Source: Lachnospiraceae bacterium
GTDB lineage: Bacteria > Bacillota > Clostridia > Lachnospirales > Lachnospiraceae
Length of the DNA: 55,553 bases
Assembly (NCBI GenBank): GCA_030527685.1
Contig: JAUNAG010000002.1
Span: forward strand, 1-55,553
Reading direction: 5' to 3'
Made by a program: the position numbers and the translations under genes. Below are positions 17,476-26,884 of this stretch, in pieces (position 1 is the stretch's first letter; every line of letters begins with the position of its first letter). The notes beneath the pieces were generated by a model. The model had not been told where the DNA came from. It saw only the letters and a list, made by a program, of their open reading frames with translations, and did no database searches.

Positions 17476-18417
17476 TCAATCCAGAACCAGCTTCACTGCG
17501 CCGTACATGCCGGCATCATTGCCAAGCTTTGCCAGAACAATCTTTGTATCGACAGATGCATGGAATGCTGTCTTCTTAAAGTTCTCGGAAACCAGATTCA
17601 GAAGATAGGAGCCTGCTCTTGAAACACCGCCGCCGATGACATAGATCTGCGGATCAATGACGCAGGAGATTGATGCCATTGCTCTTCCGAGGACCTGGCC
17701 GACATGCTCGGCAACCTCTACTGCGACTTCATCGCCCTGCTTTGCTGCATCGAATACATGCTTTGCGGTCAGATTCTTCTTCTCGCGAAGTACAGACGGA
17801 CGGTCTGTATTCTTCAGTGCCTCTGTTCCAAGATAAGCGATGCCTGTTGCGGAGCAGTACTGCTCCAGATGGCCTGTGCCGCCGCAGCCGCAGACTCTTG
17901 TCTCCTCTGCATTGACCTGCATATGGCCGACCTCGCCTGCTGCACCGAAGGTTCCGCCGACGATCTTTCCGTTAAGGACGATGCCGCCGCCGACACCTGT
18001 TCCGAGTGTGATCATCACGACGTCGGTGTAGCCTTCGCCGCCGCCCTTCCACATCTCGCCGAGGGCAGCTGCATTTGCATCATTCGCAACCTTGACATTC
18101 TCAATGCCTGTCAGCTTTCTCATCTCCTCCGCTACCGGACGGACGCCCCATCCGAGATTGACGCAGCGATTGACAACTGCCTCCTCATGTACCGGTCCCG
18201 GAACGTCGATGCCGATTCCGTGGAGGTCATCCTTCTCAAGACCTGCTTCTGTCAGATCCTTCATGATGGAATCTGCGATATCCTTCAGGATAAATGCACC
18301 CGAATCTTCTTTTCTTGTCGGAATTTCGTATTTATGGACGAGCTCTCCGTCTGTTGAGAAGCGGCCGATCTTTACTGTAGTTCCGCCGAGATCCACTCCG
18401 TATGCATACTTCTTCAT
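17476..18417 (-). CDS. ROK-family sugar kinase (glucokinase-like)
   Basis: The product has 313 residues from MKKYAYGVDLGGTTVKIG at 18417. GGAGG lies six bases upstream, while the ATG six bases earlier directly abuts that site and is less likely. The ATP-phosphate motif DLGGTTVKIG, NDANAAALGEMW, TLGTGVGGGIV and the ROK zinc motif VCGCGGTGHLEQYCS are all present. The enzyme most likely phosphorylates glucose released by metabolism or uptake. Next to galK/galT, it suits a monosaccharide-processing role. The AraC regulator gene lies 132 bp upstream in the same direction. Confidence 0.9.
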   Translation of the reverse strand: MKKYAYGVDLGGTTVKIGRFSTDGELVHKYEIPTRKEDSGAFILKDIADSIMKDLTEAGLEKDDLHGIGIDVPGPVHEEAVVNRCVNLGWGVRPVAEEMRKLTGIENVKVANDANAAALGEMWKGGGEGYTDVVMITLGTGVGGGIVLNGKIVGGTFGAAGEVGHMQVNAEETRVCGCGGTGHLEQYCSATGIAYLGTEALKNTDRPSVLREKKNLTAKHVFDAAKQGDEVAVEVAEHVGQVLGRAMASISCVIDPQIYVIGGGVSRAGSYLLNLVSENFKKTAFHASVDTKIVLAKLGNDAGMYGAVKLVLD

Positions 18418-18549
18418 CTTCATCCTCCTTATAAAAAAGCAGCCGTTTTCCGCTGTCATTTTTGCTGAAAACCTGCTCAATTGCACTTTTTTTATCATAC
18501 CCCATCCGTATGGAATTCGTCCACAGCAGACCTTCAAAAATGCACTCGA

Positions 18550-19398
18550 TTATGTGCTTTCTTTTGCATTCTGCTTTCTGCGTCTGTAGTCGGAAGGAGT
18601 CTCTCCCATCAGCTTGTGAAAGACCTTTGAAAAGTACAGACCGTTGTCGTAGCCGACGGACATGCCGATGGCCGAAACAGTCAGCTGGCTTCTTCTTAAA
18701 AGCTCCGCTGCCCTGCGTATTCTGTAATTGTCCAGATACTCTTTCGGAGAGGCTCCTGTCTCCGCGGAAAAGGCGCGAAACAATGTGCTGCGGCTCACAC
18801 CGGCATAAGAGGCAATCTCCTCTACCGATATCGGATAGGAATAATTCTGATCGATATAGGCTGCCGCCCGCTGTACGGTTTCCGCTGCACTGCTCCGCGC
18901 AGATTCCGGTTCATCTGCCTCCTTAATCAGAAGAGCCAGCAGCAGATACAGCTCACCCGTCATACGTGCTGCATTTTCCACTCTGTGGCCGAAAGCCGCA
19001 TTGATTCTCTCCAGTCTCTTTTCAAGTTCCTTTCCGAAGGTAATCTGCCGGAGCACCGGTGTTTCCTTTCGAAAATCGGTTTCACGAATCAGTCCCCGTG
19101 CATCAGATCCCGAAAAACCGACCCACTCGTAGATCCATGGATCCTTCGGATCGGCCTGATAGCTGATCTCCGTCTTCGGATAAGCCAGAAATACATCACC
19201 TGCCGTAAGCTCGTACACCGTTCCTCCGACCCGGTAGCAGCCTTTTCCGCTGCTGATATAGTGAATCAGAAAATGATCACGGATACCCGGTCCCCAGGAA
19301 TAGAGAGGGGTGCATTTCTGATGACCGACATTGACAACTGTCAGCGAAACCATCCGGTTGTCTTCTGTTTTGTTGCTGAGTTTTTCCGGTTCTCTCAT
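18550..19398 (-). CDS. AraC-family sugar-type transcriptional regulator
   Basis: The product has 282 residues from the ATG at 19398 with GGAG five bases upstream. The in-frame ATG at 19548 has no ribosome site. Residues about 15-95 are a cupin sensor (LIHYISSGKGCYRVGG, then LTAGDVFLAYP). Residues about 180-278 hold the two helix-turn-helix motifs (ISVEEIASYAGVSRSTLFRAF and VSAIGMSVGYDNGLYFSKVFHK, each shown in part). The layout resembles MsmR/RafR activators of sugar genes. It is divergent from galT-galK, so galactose control is a fair inference. No palindrome was found that settles it. Confidence 0.88.
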   Translation of the reverse strand: MREPEKLSNKTEDNRMVSLTVVNVGHQKCTPLYSWGPGIRDHFLIHYISSGKGCYRVGGTVYELTAGDVFLAYPKTEISYQADPKDPWIYEWVGFSGSDARGLIRETDFRKETPVLRQITFGKELEKRLERINAAFGHRVENAARMTGELYLLLALLIKEADEPESARSSAAETVQRAAAYIDQNYSYPISVEEIASYAGVSRSTLFRAFSAETGASPKEYLDNYRIRRAAELLRRSQLTVSAIGMSVGYDNGLYFSKVFHKLMGETPSDYRRRKQNAKEST

Positions 19399-19638
19399 GC
19401 CTGCTCCTTTCCTGCGGTGATCTGACTGCCGTAAAATCCCGATTGCTGTTGTGTTTCGCAGAACTTTTAACAGATCTATTGTATAGCCGCCGACAGCTGC
19501 AGACAAGATGTGATCCGCACCTTCTGCAACATAATTGCATATACGCACAACGATATTCTATTCACTTTCCTCCCCCGCAAAGGCAAAATAAAGGCATAAG
19601 AAACAACCGTTATTTACATCTATTTGAGGAAAACAGCC

Positions 19639-21177
19639 ATGACAGCAGAACAGGCAGTAAAAGCATTGATCTCCTACGGAATCCGCACCGGACTGATCGA
19701 AAAAGCCGACAGCCACTGGGCAGCCAACAGCATTTATCATCTGATCGGTATTGAACCGGAGTCAGACTTTGATCCTGCAGGCGGTGAAGAGGCCGAACTC
19801 GAGGATATCCTCGCCGTCCTTCTTGATGATGCAGCTGCACGCGGCCGTATTGACAGCGGCATCGCCAGCCGTGATCTTTTTGACACAGAAATCATGGGCT
19901 GCCTGACACCGCGCCCGAGTGAAGTACAGCGCACCTTCAACAGGCTTTACGAAGAGAGCCCGGAAAAGGCTACAGATTATTTCTATAAGCTTTCAGGCGA
20001 CAGCGATTATATTCGCCGCTACCGTATCCGCAAGGATATCAAGTGGACTGCAAAGACTGCTTACGGCGATCTGGATATCACCATCAATCTCTCCAAGCCG
20101 GAGAAGGATCCGAAGGCTATCGCAGCAGCACTCACAAAGAAGCAGAACTCCTATCCGAAGTGCCTGCTCTGCCGTGAGAACGAAGGCTATGCAGGACGTC
20201 TGGACCATCCGGCACGCGAGAATCTTCGTCTGATTCCGCTGACTCTGGACGGCGAGGACTGGTATCTGCAGTATTCTCCGTATGTCTACTACAACGAACA
20301 CTGCATCGTGTTCTCCGGAAAGCATGTTCCGATGAAGATCAGCCGTGCAACCTTTGCAAGACTGCTGGAATTCATCACCCGCTTCTCGCATTACACCGTC
20401 GGCTCCAATGCCGATCTGCCGATCGTCGGCGGTTCCATCCTGACACATGAACATTTCCAGGGCGGAAATTACATCTTCCCGATGGCAAGAGCAGGCATCC
20501 GTGAGTCTCTGTCCTTCAAGGGCTTTGAGGATATCGAAGCAGGCATTGTTGACTGGTCCATGTCCGTCATCCGCCTGACCGGCTCCGATCCGGACCGCAT
20601 CATCGAACTTGCCGACAGAATTCTGACATCCTGGCGCGGTTATTCCGATGCCTCCTGCGGCATCCTTGCAGAGACGGACGGCACACCGCACAACACGATC
20701 ACACCGATCGCGCGCAGACGCGGTGAAAGATTCGAGCTGGACCTCGTGCTCCGCAACAACCGCACAACAGAGGAATATCCGCTCGGCATCTATCATCCGC
20801 ACAATGAATATCATCACATCAAGAAGGAAAATATCGGCCTGATCGAGGTCATGGGACTTGCCGTTCTGCCGGCACGTCTGAAGGGCGAGATGGAGCTTCT
20901 TGAAAAGACCATCCTCGAAGGAAAGAGCGTCCGCTCCGAGGCTTCTCTTGAAGCACACGCAGACTGGGCCGATGAAATTCTCCGCGCACATCCGGAATTC
21001 GCTCCGGCAGCTCTCGCTGGTCTTGAGGACAAGACTGAAATCGCCGCTGCACTCGACCGCGTCATCAAGGACGAAATCGGTATTGTCTTCTCAAATGTTC
21101 TTGAAAACTGCGGCGTCTTCAAGGATACTGAAGAAGGAGCCGAAGGCTTCCGCCGTTTTGCCTCACAGGTACTGTAA
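19639..21177 (+). CDS. galT: UDP-glucose:hexose-1-phosphate uridylyltransferase, type 2
   Basis: The product has 512 residues from the ATG at 19639 (AGGA eight bases upstream). A TTG at 19624 extends the frame but has no site. The length and sequence (PRPSEVQRTFNRLY, CLLCRENEGYAGRLDHPARENLRLIPL in part, ILTHEHFQGGNYIFPM with the HEHFQGG block) match the Firmicute GalT family, distinct from the E. coli type. It swaps galactose-1-phosphate for glucose-1-phosphate on UDP in the Leloir pathway. galK follows 40 bp later. No galE or mutarotase is in the window. Confidence 0.94.
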   Translation: MTAEQAVKALISYGIRTGLIEKADSHWAANSIYHLIGIEPESDFDPAGGEEAELEDILAVLLDDAAARGRIDSGIASRDLFDTEIMGCLTPRPSEVQRTFNRLYEESPEKATDYFYKLSGDSDYIRRYRIRKDIKWTAKTAYGDLDITINLSKPEKDPKAIAAALTKKQNSYPKCLLCRENEGYAGRLDHPARENLRLIPLTLDGEDWYLQYSPYVYYNEHCIVFSGKHVPMKISRATFARLLEFITRFSHYTVGSNADLPIVGGSILTHEHFQGGNYIFPMARAGIRESLSFKGFEDIEAGIVDWSMSVIRLTGSDPDRIIELADRILTSWRGYSDASCGILAETDGTPHNTITPIARRRGERFELDLVLRNNRTTEEYPLGIYHPHNEYHHIKKENIGLIEVMGLAVLPARLKGEMELLEKTILEGKSVRSEASLEAHADWADEILRAHPEFAPAALAGLEDKTEIAAALDRVIKDEIGIVFSNVLENCGVFKDTEEGAEGFRRFASQVL

Positions 21178-21217
21178 ACGAGCATTTATTTCATCTGCAT
21201 ATCACAGGAGTATAAAG

Positions 21218-22420
21218 ATGGCTGACAATAAAACCATGCTGAATGAAACTGAAATTCTTGAGAAGCTTTCCGAGGGCTTTGTCTCCCGTTTCGGAGGAGA
21301 CGGCTTCCGCTTCTTCTTTGCACCGGGCCGTGTCAATCTGATCGGTGAACACACTGATTACAACGGCGGTCATGTATTCCCCTGCGCTCTTTCCTTCGGA
21401 ACCTACGCAGTGGCAAGAAAGAGAGACGACGACCGCGTCCTTCTTTCCTCTCTGAATGTCGGAGCCGGCCTCGTCAGCGAGACCTCCGTCAGCAATATTG
21501 TGAAGAGCGAAGGCATGGACTGGACCAACTATCCGAAGGGCGTCATCTGGGCATTCCTTGAAGCCGGCCACAAGCTTCCTTCCGGCTTCGAAGTACTCTT
21601 CTACGGCAATATTCCGGCAGGTTCCGGTCTCTCCAGCTCTGCTTCTCTTGAAGTACTGACAGGTCTGGTTCTGCGCGAGCTCTTTGAGCTTCCGAATGTA
21701 TCCGGTGTCGATCTGGCTCTCTACGGTCAGAAGGCAGAGAATGATTTCGTCGGCATGAACTGCGGCATCATGGATCAGTTTGCCTCTGCCATGGGCAAGG
21801 AGAATCACGCCATCTATCTTGATGCCAATACCCTGAAATATGAATACGCACCGCTCACCATGCCGGATGCAAAGATTGTCATCACCAACAGTGCAGTCAA
21901 GCACCAGCTTGCCTCTTCCGAATACAATACAAGAAGAGCCGAGTGTGAGCAGGCCGTACGCGAAATCAGCGCTGTCCGCAAGATTGAAACTTTAGGCGAG
22001 CTGACACCGGCTGAATTCGAGGAACTGAAAGGTAATCTCTCCAGTGATGTTCTGGTTCGCCGTGCACGCCACGCCGTAACCGAGAATGCCCGCACACTGG
22101 ATGCTGTCAACGCACTGAAGGCAGGCGATATCGAAACCTTCGGCAAGCTGATGAATGCCTCCCATGACTCCCTGCAGTATGATTATGAAGTCTCCTGCCC
22201 GGAAGTTGACGTTCTCGTTGCAGAAGGACGCAAGATCCCGGGTGTCATCGGAACCCGCATCACAGGCGGCGGCTTCGGCGGCTGCACCGTCAGCATCGTA
22301 AAGAACGAGCAGGTGGAGACCTTCAAGGAGACCATCGGCCGTATCTATAAAGAAAAGTGCGGACTGGATGCCATCTTCTATATCGCATCTCCGGGAGAAG
22401 GCGCACACGAACTGAAGTAA
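21218..22420 (+). CDS. galK: Galactokinase
   Basis: The product has 400 residues from the ATG at 21218 with AGGAG seven bases upstream. GHMP-kinase motifs are clear: FFAPGRVNLIGEHTDYNGGH (galactokinase signature, residues about 30-49), IPAGSGLSSSASLEV (ATP loop) and ITGGGFGGCTVSIV near residue 350. GIMDQFASAMG carries the catalytic aspartate. It phosphorylates galactose to galactose-1-phosphate for the adjacent GalT. The operon ends at the hairpin 22425-22463. Confidence 0.96.
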   Translation: MADNKTMLNETEILEKLSEGFVSRFGGDGFRFFFAPGRVNLIGEHTDYNGGHVFPCALSFGTYAVARKRDDDRVLLSSLNVGAGLVSETSVSNIVKSEGMDWTNYPKGVIWAFLEAGHKLPSGFEVLFYGNIPAGSGLSSSASLEVLTGLVLRELFELPNVSGVDLALYGQKAENDFVGMNCGIMDQFASAMGKENHAIYLDANTLKYEYAPLTMPDAKIVITNSAVKHQLASSEYNTRRAECEQAVREISAVRKIETLGELTPAEFEELKGNLSSDVLVRRARHAVTENARTLDAVNALKAGDIETFGKLMNASHDSLQYDYEVSCPEVDVLVAEGRKIPGVIGTRITGGGFGGCTVSIVKNEQVETFKETIGRIYKEKCGLDAIFYIASPGEGAHELK

Positions 22421-22424
22421 ATAA

Positions 22425-22463
22425 AAAGTCCCGTGACTGATATCACACCAGTCACGGGACTTT
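22425..22463. terminator. Bidirectional terminator between galK and lipoprotein gene
   Basis: AAAGTCCCGTGACTG and CAGTCACGGGACTTT pair perfectly, with T runs on both strands. Confidence 0.92.
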
Positions 22464-22475
22464 TTTTATGCCTTC

Positions 22476-23774
22476 TTAATTTGACTTCTCTTTCCAGGTG
22501 CCGTCAGCCACCCAGTACTCTTTTCCTTCCGCATCAAAGCGCGTCCAGTTGGCTCCGTTGCCCTGCTGAAAACCGTAAACAGTGAACTGATAAACATCCG
22601 GCTCTGCTTCATACTGACCGTTTTTCCAGATGATATAGAAATGTGTTCCTTCTGCATCGAGAGCCTGCAGCACATTATCCCCTGATGCAGTTCCCGCACG
22701 AAGTCCGATAATGTTGCTGAGCTTTGAGACAGCTTCCTGACCCGCAATTGCAGCACGGCCGGCGATCTTAACAGTACCGTCCGGAAGAAGGCCTGCAATC
22801 AGTCCGCTGTCCATGGAGATGTAATTGAGCTTGCCCCAGGACTGAATCTCCTCTGCATAATCACCGACTGCGAGAACTGTTCCGTCAGCCTGAATACCTG
22901 CAACAGTCAGTTCAAACTTCTTCTCGGAATCTCCCCAATTAGTGAGCATATCCTTGGACGCATCAATCACTGCAAGATTATCCCAGTCACTCCATGCAAG
23001 GTCTGCATATGCCTCGTCCATATAGTCCACTCCGCCGGAAACAAATGCTCTTCCTTGTTTTGTCAGCAGAAACATGGTTCCCTTTTCCGGACTCAGACGC
23101 AGGTAATCTCCCTCTGCAAGCTGATTGTTCTCTGTTTTTCCGTTTGTAAACTGATCCTTTCGATACTCATAAACAAGGAACGCATCTTCCCCTGACACCG
23201 CAGAACCAGGATACTGAGTCAGATCCTTCTCTTCAGCTCCAACTGAATAACCGCAGTAAACCTTGTTATCCGAAATCAGATAGAGCTGGATGTTGGCATT
23301 CGTAGTCGTAAATTGTGCATCTGCGACATTTTCAAAAAGAACCTGATCGTGGAAATACAGCACACCTTCATTGGAAAGTGCCAGTTCCTGCATATTACCG
23401 GAAGAATAGACGATTCGCTTCAGATTTGAGAGCTTCGCCATATCACCAGCCATATTATGATATGAAAAGCTGTCATTCACCAGGATAGAACCGTCCTCCA
23501 GAAGGATATAAGAACCGCTGGAAAGTGTCTCCGACATAGTGACGGCATTCTGAATCTCTTCCGTCGGCACAACCACATCACCGGAAGCTTCTGCTGCTGC
23601 AGGAGCTGCTGCGTCCACTGCAGGAGCATTGGTATCAGCTGCAGTCGAAGAAGTCGCAGAACCGGTCTCCGCAGCCGTGGACGCTGCTGTCTCAGCTGCC
23701 TTCCGACCTCCGCAGCCGGCAAGTGTCATCATTGCCGCAAGTGCAAGAATCATTGCAATATTTTTTCTCTTCAT
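22476..23774 (-). CDS. Lipoprotein with RCC1-like repeats
   Basis: The product has 432 residues from the ATG at 23774 (GGAGG upstream). A signal peptide ends in the lipobox LAGC, giving a lipid-modified Cys at about residue 21. Residues 25-70 are a low-complexity Ala/Thr/Ser spacer. The remainder contains repeats of the form LLEDGSILVND, LSNEGVLYFHD, IQADGTVLAVGDY and LLPDGTVKIAGR spaced about 50 residues apart, like bacterial RCC1-type beta-propeller blades. An exported sensor or ligand-binding protein is possible. No specific function is known to me. Confidence 0.7.
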   Translation of the reverse strand: MKRKNIAMILALAAMMTLAGCGGRKAAETAASTAAETGSATSSTAADTNAPAVDAAAPAAAEASGDVVVPTEEIQNAVTMSETLSSGSYILLEDGSILVNDSFSYHNMAGDMAKLSNLKRIVYSSGNMQELALSNEGVLYFHDQVLFENVADAQFTTTNANIQLYLISDNKVYCGYSVGAEEKDLTQYPGSAVSGEDAFLVYEYRKDQFTNGKTENNQLAEGDYLRLSPEKGTMFLLTKQGRAFVSGGVDYMDEAYADLAWSDWDNLAVIDASKDMLTNWGDSEKKFELTVAGIQADGTVLAVGDYAEEIQSWGKLNYISMDSGLIAGLLPDGTVKIAGRAAIAGQEAVSKLSNIIGLRAGTASGDNVLQALDAEGTHFYIIWKNGQYEAEPDVYQFTVYGFQQGNGANWTRFDAEGKEYWVADGTWKEKSN

Positions 23775-23926
23775 ATGTCCTCCCTCTCTGTCTGCAGTGC
23801 TGCCCTTTTTAGTGTTCACCAATGAGCAACACAAATCTTTTTTCAGTATAAAATTCTTATGTTCTGAATACAACCTGTACTTTCCTTCTGATGCTGCCTG
23901 TTTTACAACTCTCCTGCCTGCAAAGC

Positions 23927-23974
23927 AAAAAATGTCCCGGATCTTTGCAGCTCCTCACTGCACTGATCCGGGAC
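23927..23974 (-). terminator. Terminator after nitroreductase
   Basis: On the minus strand GTCCCGGATC and GATCCGGGAC pair around a 21-base loop and are followed by a T-rich run, 13 bases after the gene's stop. Confidence 0.85.
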
Positions 23975-23986
23975 TTTTCCATTTCT

Positions 23987-24658
23987 TTATTTTTTCCAAT
24001 CAAATGCATCTTTTCCGGCACCGATCTCGAAGTGATACTTTCCGATTCCGAGATCCGCATCTGAAAAAGCGCCTTTTTTACAGGTCATAGTGACCTGACT
24101 GCCTTTACCGGCAATGGTGTATGCCTGACGGTTTACTGCTGTCGGTGCCAGCAGCACAGCCTCAACGCCCGCCTTAAACCAGTCCGGAGCCTCACCCTCG
24201 TAGGAGCTGATCTCCTCTGCCTTCTTTGACTTGTGCGGCCTGCCCTGGTTCTCTCCGTATCCGACTACAACGATGCCGATCACCTTATTCTCATCGGCAG
24301 CCCCCGCTGCCTTTCTGACACCATTTCTGCTGAAGGTGCCGCCGATCCACCAGGTATTCAGTCCGATTGTCTGCGCATAGAGCATCAGATCGGCACTGGC
24401 ATATCCCAGCTTCTCTTCCATATCCGGAGTCTCCGGTCCTGCGAGAACAAAATAGTTCTTCACATTTTTCGTCATCAGCAGCTTCACGATGCCCGGAATT
24501 CCTTCTTCCGTATCCGTCACAAGACTGATCGCTGTGCCGAGCTTTTCGTTGTTGGCATCAATTCTTGCCTGCAGCTGTTCCACTACCTCTTTTGACAGCG
24601 GCGTATCCTTATACTTTCGCACCGTATGTCTGGCGCTCATTGCCTCTGTAAAGTTCAT
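23987..24658 (-). CDS. Nitroreductase-family protein (TM1586-like)
   Basis: The product has 223 residues with AAGGAG before the ATG. The start FTEAMSARHTVRKYKDTPL is the FMN-binding RxxxRxF-type region. GYASADLMLYAQTIGLNTWWIGGTF (residues about 85-110, in part) and the C-terminal PTAVNRQAYTI match the putative TM1586-type nitroreductases. FMN-dependent NAD(P)H oxidation of an unknown electrophile is expected. It sits 69 bp after a flavin reductase gene, in a run of redox genes (24-27 kb). Confidence 0.85.
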   Translation of the reverse strand: MNFTEAMSARHTVRKYKDTPLSKEVVEQLQARIDANNEKLGTAISLVTDTEEGIPGIVKLLMTKNVKNYFVLAGPETPDMEEKLGYASADLMLYAQTIGLNTWWIGGTFSRNGVRKAAGAADENKVIGIVVVGYGENQGRPHKSKKAEEISSYEGEAPDWFKAGVEAVLLAPTAVNRQAYTIAGKGSQVTMTCKKGAFSDADLGIGKYHFEIGAGKDAFDWKK

Positions 24659-24727
24659 GCTTACTCCTTCCGATTGAGCGGCATCTCAAAAAAGCTTCTT
24701 AACACAGTGAAGTCCGCACGGCGTCTG

Positions 24728-25279
24728 TTATTTCAGGGCGCTGCCGTCCTTAAATGCATTTCCCACCTTCTTACCAAGGCCGATATAGGCATTGTTGAAG
24801 GGATCAAAGGTAATCGGACGGAACTTCTCCAGATCCACCTTGCCGTCTGTCACAGCGCTCTCATCTGCACTGACATTGACGATCTCACCGATCAGAATGC
24901 CGTCCTCGAAAGACTTTACTTTGCACTCCATGGCAACCGGCAGCTCTGCGATCAGCGGAGCGTTGACAAACTCGCTCTTTACAGCGTGGAAGCCCGCCTT
25001 CTCAAACTTATCCGGCACCTTTCTGCCGGATGCAATGCCGACATAGTCACAGCCGACCAGTGCCTCTTCTGTTGCGAAGCTGACTGTAAATGCACCTGTT
25101 GCGGCGAGGTTATCGGTTGTCTTGTGCTCGCTGAGGCTGATGGTGATCTCATGGAAATCTGTTGTGATGCCCCATGCTGCGTTCATCGCATTCGGAACAC
25201 CGTTCTCATCATAAGTGCCGATAATCAGAACCGGCTGCGGAAACATCAGCGGCTTGGAACCAAAATTCACTCTGCTCAT
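24728..25279 (-). CDS. Flavin reductase-like, FMN-binding split-barrel protein
   Basis: The product has 183 residues, start preceded by GGAG. KPLMFPQPVLIIGTYDENGVPNAMNAAWG (in part) near the N-terminus and TDFHEITISLSEHKTTDNL match the DIM6/NTAB flavin reductase family, in which FMN sits in a split barrel. Proteins of this type reduce flavins or act as small flavoproteins. In this gene set it may serve the neighbouring nitroreductase and disulfide-reductase-like protein, but that is inference. Confidence 0.85.
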   Translation of the reverse strand: MSRVNFGSKPLMFPQPVLIIGTYDENGVPNAMNAAWGITTDFHEITISLSEHKTTDNLAATGAFTVSFATEEALVGCDYVGIASGRKVPDKFEKAGFHAVKSEFVNAPLIAELPVAMECKVKSFEDGILIGEIVNVSADESAVTDGKVDLEKFRPITFDPFNNAYIGLGKKVGNAFKDGSALK

Positions 25280-25388
25280 ATTTTTCTCCTTTTTCTTTTG
25301 TGCCGGCTTATTCAGCCCTGCATATTCATGGGTTTACGTACGCTTAACTTTATATACTCTTTCACTCCGCTTCCTTCTGCTGCGATAC

Positions 25389-26738
25389 TTATCTCTTCAG
25401 CATCAGCGGAATCAGTCCTGAGATAATCGCATAGCTCTGCGTCGGGAATGCGAAAATCATCTGGCCGAGTTCAATGCCGGAGATTCTCTTCTGGATCAGA
25501 AGCGTCACGAAATCAATCATCATCGCTGCTTCGCTGCCATACATAGCGGCACCGACAAGGTATCCTTCTCTATCGAAAATGTACGTGAACTCCGCTTCCG
25601 TATCGCGGTTATTCACCCAGCTCTGCGTCATGCCGTAGGGAACGACTTCCGTTCTGTAAAGTTCCGGATGTGCTTCTGCCTCACTGACCGTGACACCGAC
25701 CTGCGCAATACGAGGAAGGGTAAATACAAGATTCGGGATCACCGGATACTGAATCGGATTCGGATTCAGGCCAAGGATCTGCATGGCGATGTAGTTGGAC
25801 TCAAACTCAGCCGTCGGCGTCAGCTTCGGAACTGTCTTGTCAATGGCATCGCCGCTGACAAAGATGTTCGGAACGGAGGTGCGCAGATATTCATCAACCT
25901 TGATACCTCTTCTGCCTGCCTCGATGCCAAGTTCCTCGAGACCCAGATCCTCGACATTGGCGATTCTGCCGGTTGCATCCAGTACATAGTCTGCTTCGAT
26001 CTCCTCGCCTCCTGCTGTCTTCACAACATAGGCGCCGTCCTTCTCCTCAACGGAAGCAACACCCTGTCCGAAGATGAAGCGTGCTCCGAGAGCTTCCATC
26101 TTTTCAACCATCTTTGCGACGTATTTCTCCGGATAAGCTGCCAGTGCGCGCGGTGCAAACTCGACAACCGTCACGCTCTTGCCAAGTTCCAGTGCCATGG
26201 AGGCAAACTCCATGCTCACGATGCCTGCACCGATCATGACCAGACGCTCCGGCATCACATCCAGATCCAGGAAGTGGCTGCTGCCGTGCGTATATTCCTT
26301 GCCCGGAATATTGAGCTTTGCATTTCTCGCACCGGAACCGATGACAATGCACTCTGCCGTGTGCGGTCTGCCGTCGACCATAACCGTATGAGCATCAGCC
26401 AGCTTTCCGTGGCCGTGCAGCATATCAATGCCCATACCGGCAAATGCCTGTCCCAGCAGCGGATCAAACGCCCCGATCAGCTGCTTCTTGTAGCCCATCA
26501 GCTTCGTCCAGTCAATCTCCGGAACCTCGATTCCCAGATCTGCATAGCGGCTGATGCCCTCTCTGTATTCAAACGGGCCGTCCAGTACGATTTTTGCATC
26601 GCAGCCGAAATTGGTGCAGGTACCGCCGTTCTTGTACTGCTCGACCATTGCAACCTTCTTACCTGCCAGCTTCAGTGCAATCGCACCGTGATTGCAGGCA
26701 TGACCGCTTCCAATAAATATTACATCATAATCATACAT
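25389..26738 (-). CDS. Pyridine nucleotide-disulfide oxidoreductase (dihydrolipoyl dehydrogenase-like) lacking the catalytic His
   Basis: The product has 449 residues starting at MYDYDVIFIGSG (26738) with GGAGG eight bases upstream. An ATG at 26855 is rejected. FAD fold at residues 3-35, redox disulfide GGTCTNFGCDAK (about 40-50), NAD fold MIGAGIVSMEFASMALELG (about 170) and the FAD end FVSGDA. The C-terminal dimer-interface motif reads FAFPTQSY where lipoamide and mercuric reductases have AHPT..E, so the usual His-Glu base pair is absent. No pyruvate dehydrogenase genes are near. The natural substrate is unknown. Confidence 0.88.
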   Translation of the reverse strand: MYDYDVIFIGSGHACNHGAIALKLAGKKVAMVEQYKNGGTCTNFGCDAKIVLDGPFEYREGISRYADLGIEVPEIDWTKLMGYKKQLIGAFDPLLGQAFAGMGIDMLHGHGKLADAHTVMVDGRPHTAECIVIGSGARNAKLNIPGKEYTHGSSHFLDLDVMPERLVMIGAGIVSMEFASMALELGKSVTVVEFAPRALAAYPEKYVAKMVEKMEALGARFIFGQGVASVEEKDGAYVVKTAGGEEIEADYVLDATGRIANVEDLGLEELGIEAGRRGIKVDEYLRTSVPNIFVSGDAIDKTVPKLTPTAEFESNYIAMQILGLNPNPIQYPVIPNLVFTLPRIAQVGVTVSEAEAHPELYRTEVVPYGMTQSWVNNRDTEAEFTYIFDREGYLVGAAMYGSEAAMMIDFVTLLIQKRISGIELGQMIFAFPTQSYAIISGLIPLMLKR

Positions 26739-26756
26739 GGCTTCAACCTCCATTTT

Positions 26757-26812
26757 AATTGTTCGCAATTGATTGTATAAAATCATTATAGCTTCGATTT
26801 GGGAAATGTCAA
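26757..26812 (-). promoter_or_regulatory. Strong promoter with downstream palindrome for the disulfide-oxidoreductase gene
   Basis: Minus strand: perfect TTGACA (26807-26812), a 16-base spacer, perfect TATAAT (26785-26790). The palindrome AATTG-TTCG-CAATT (26757-26770) lies between the -10 and the ribosome site, where a repressor could block it. Both consensus boxes are exact, so unrepressed expression should be high. Confidence 0.75.
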
Positions 26813-26836
26813 CTGCGAGTTGAAGGGATTCCATAT

Positions 26837-26870
26837 AAAAAACAGATAGCAGCAACTTTGCCGCTATCTG
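26837..26870 (-). terminator. Terminator after PsiE-like gene
   Basis: CAGATAGC and GCTATCTG pair around a 12-base loop. On the minus strand TTTTTT follows. Confidence 0.85.
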
Positions 26871-26884
26871 CCAAATCCTGTTTC

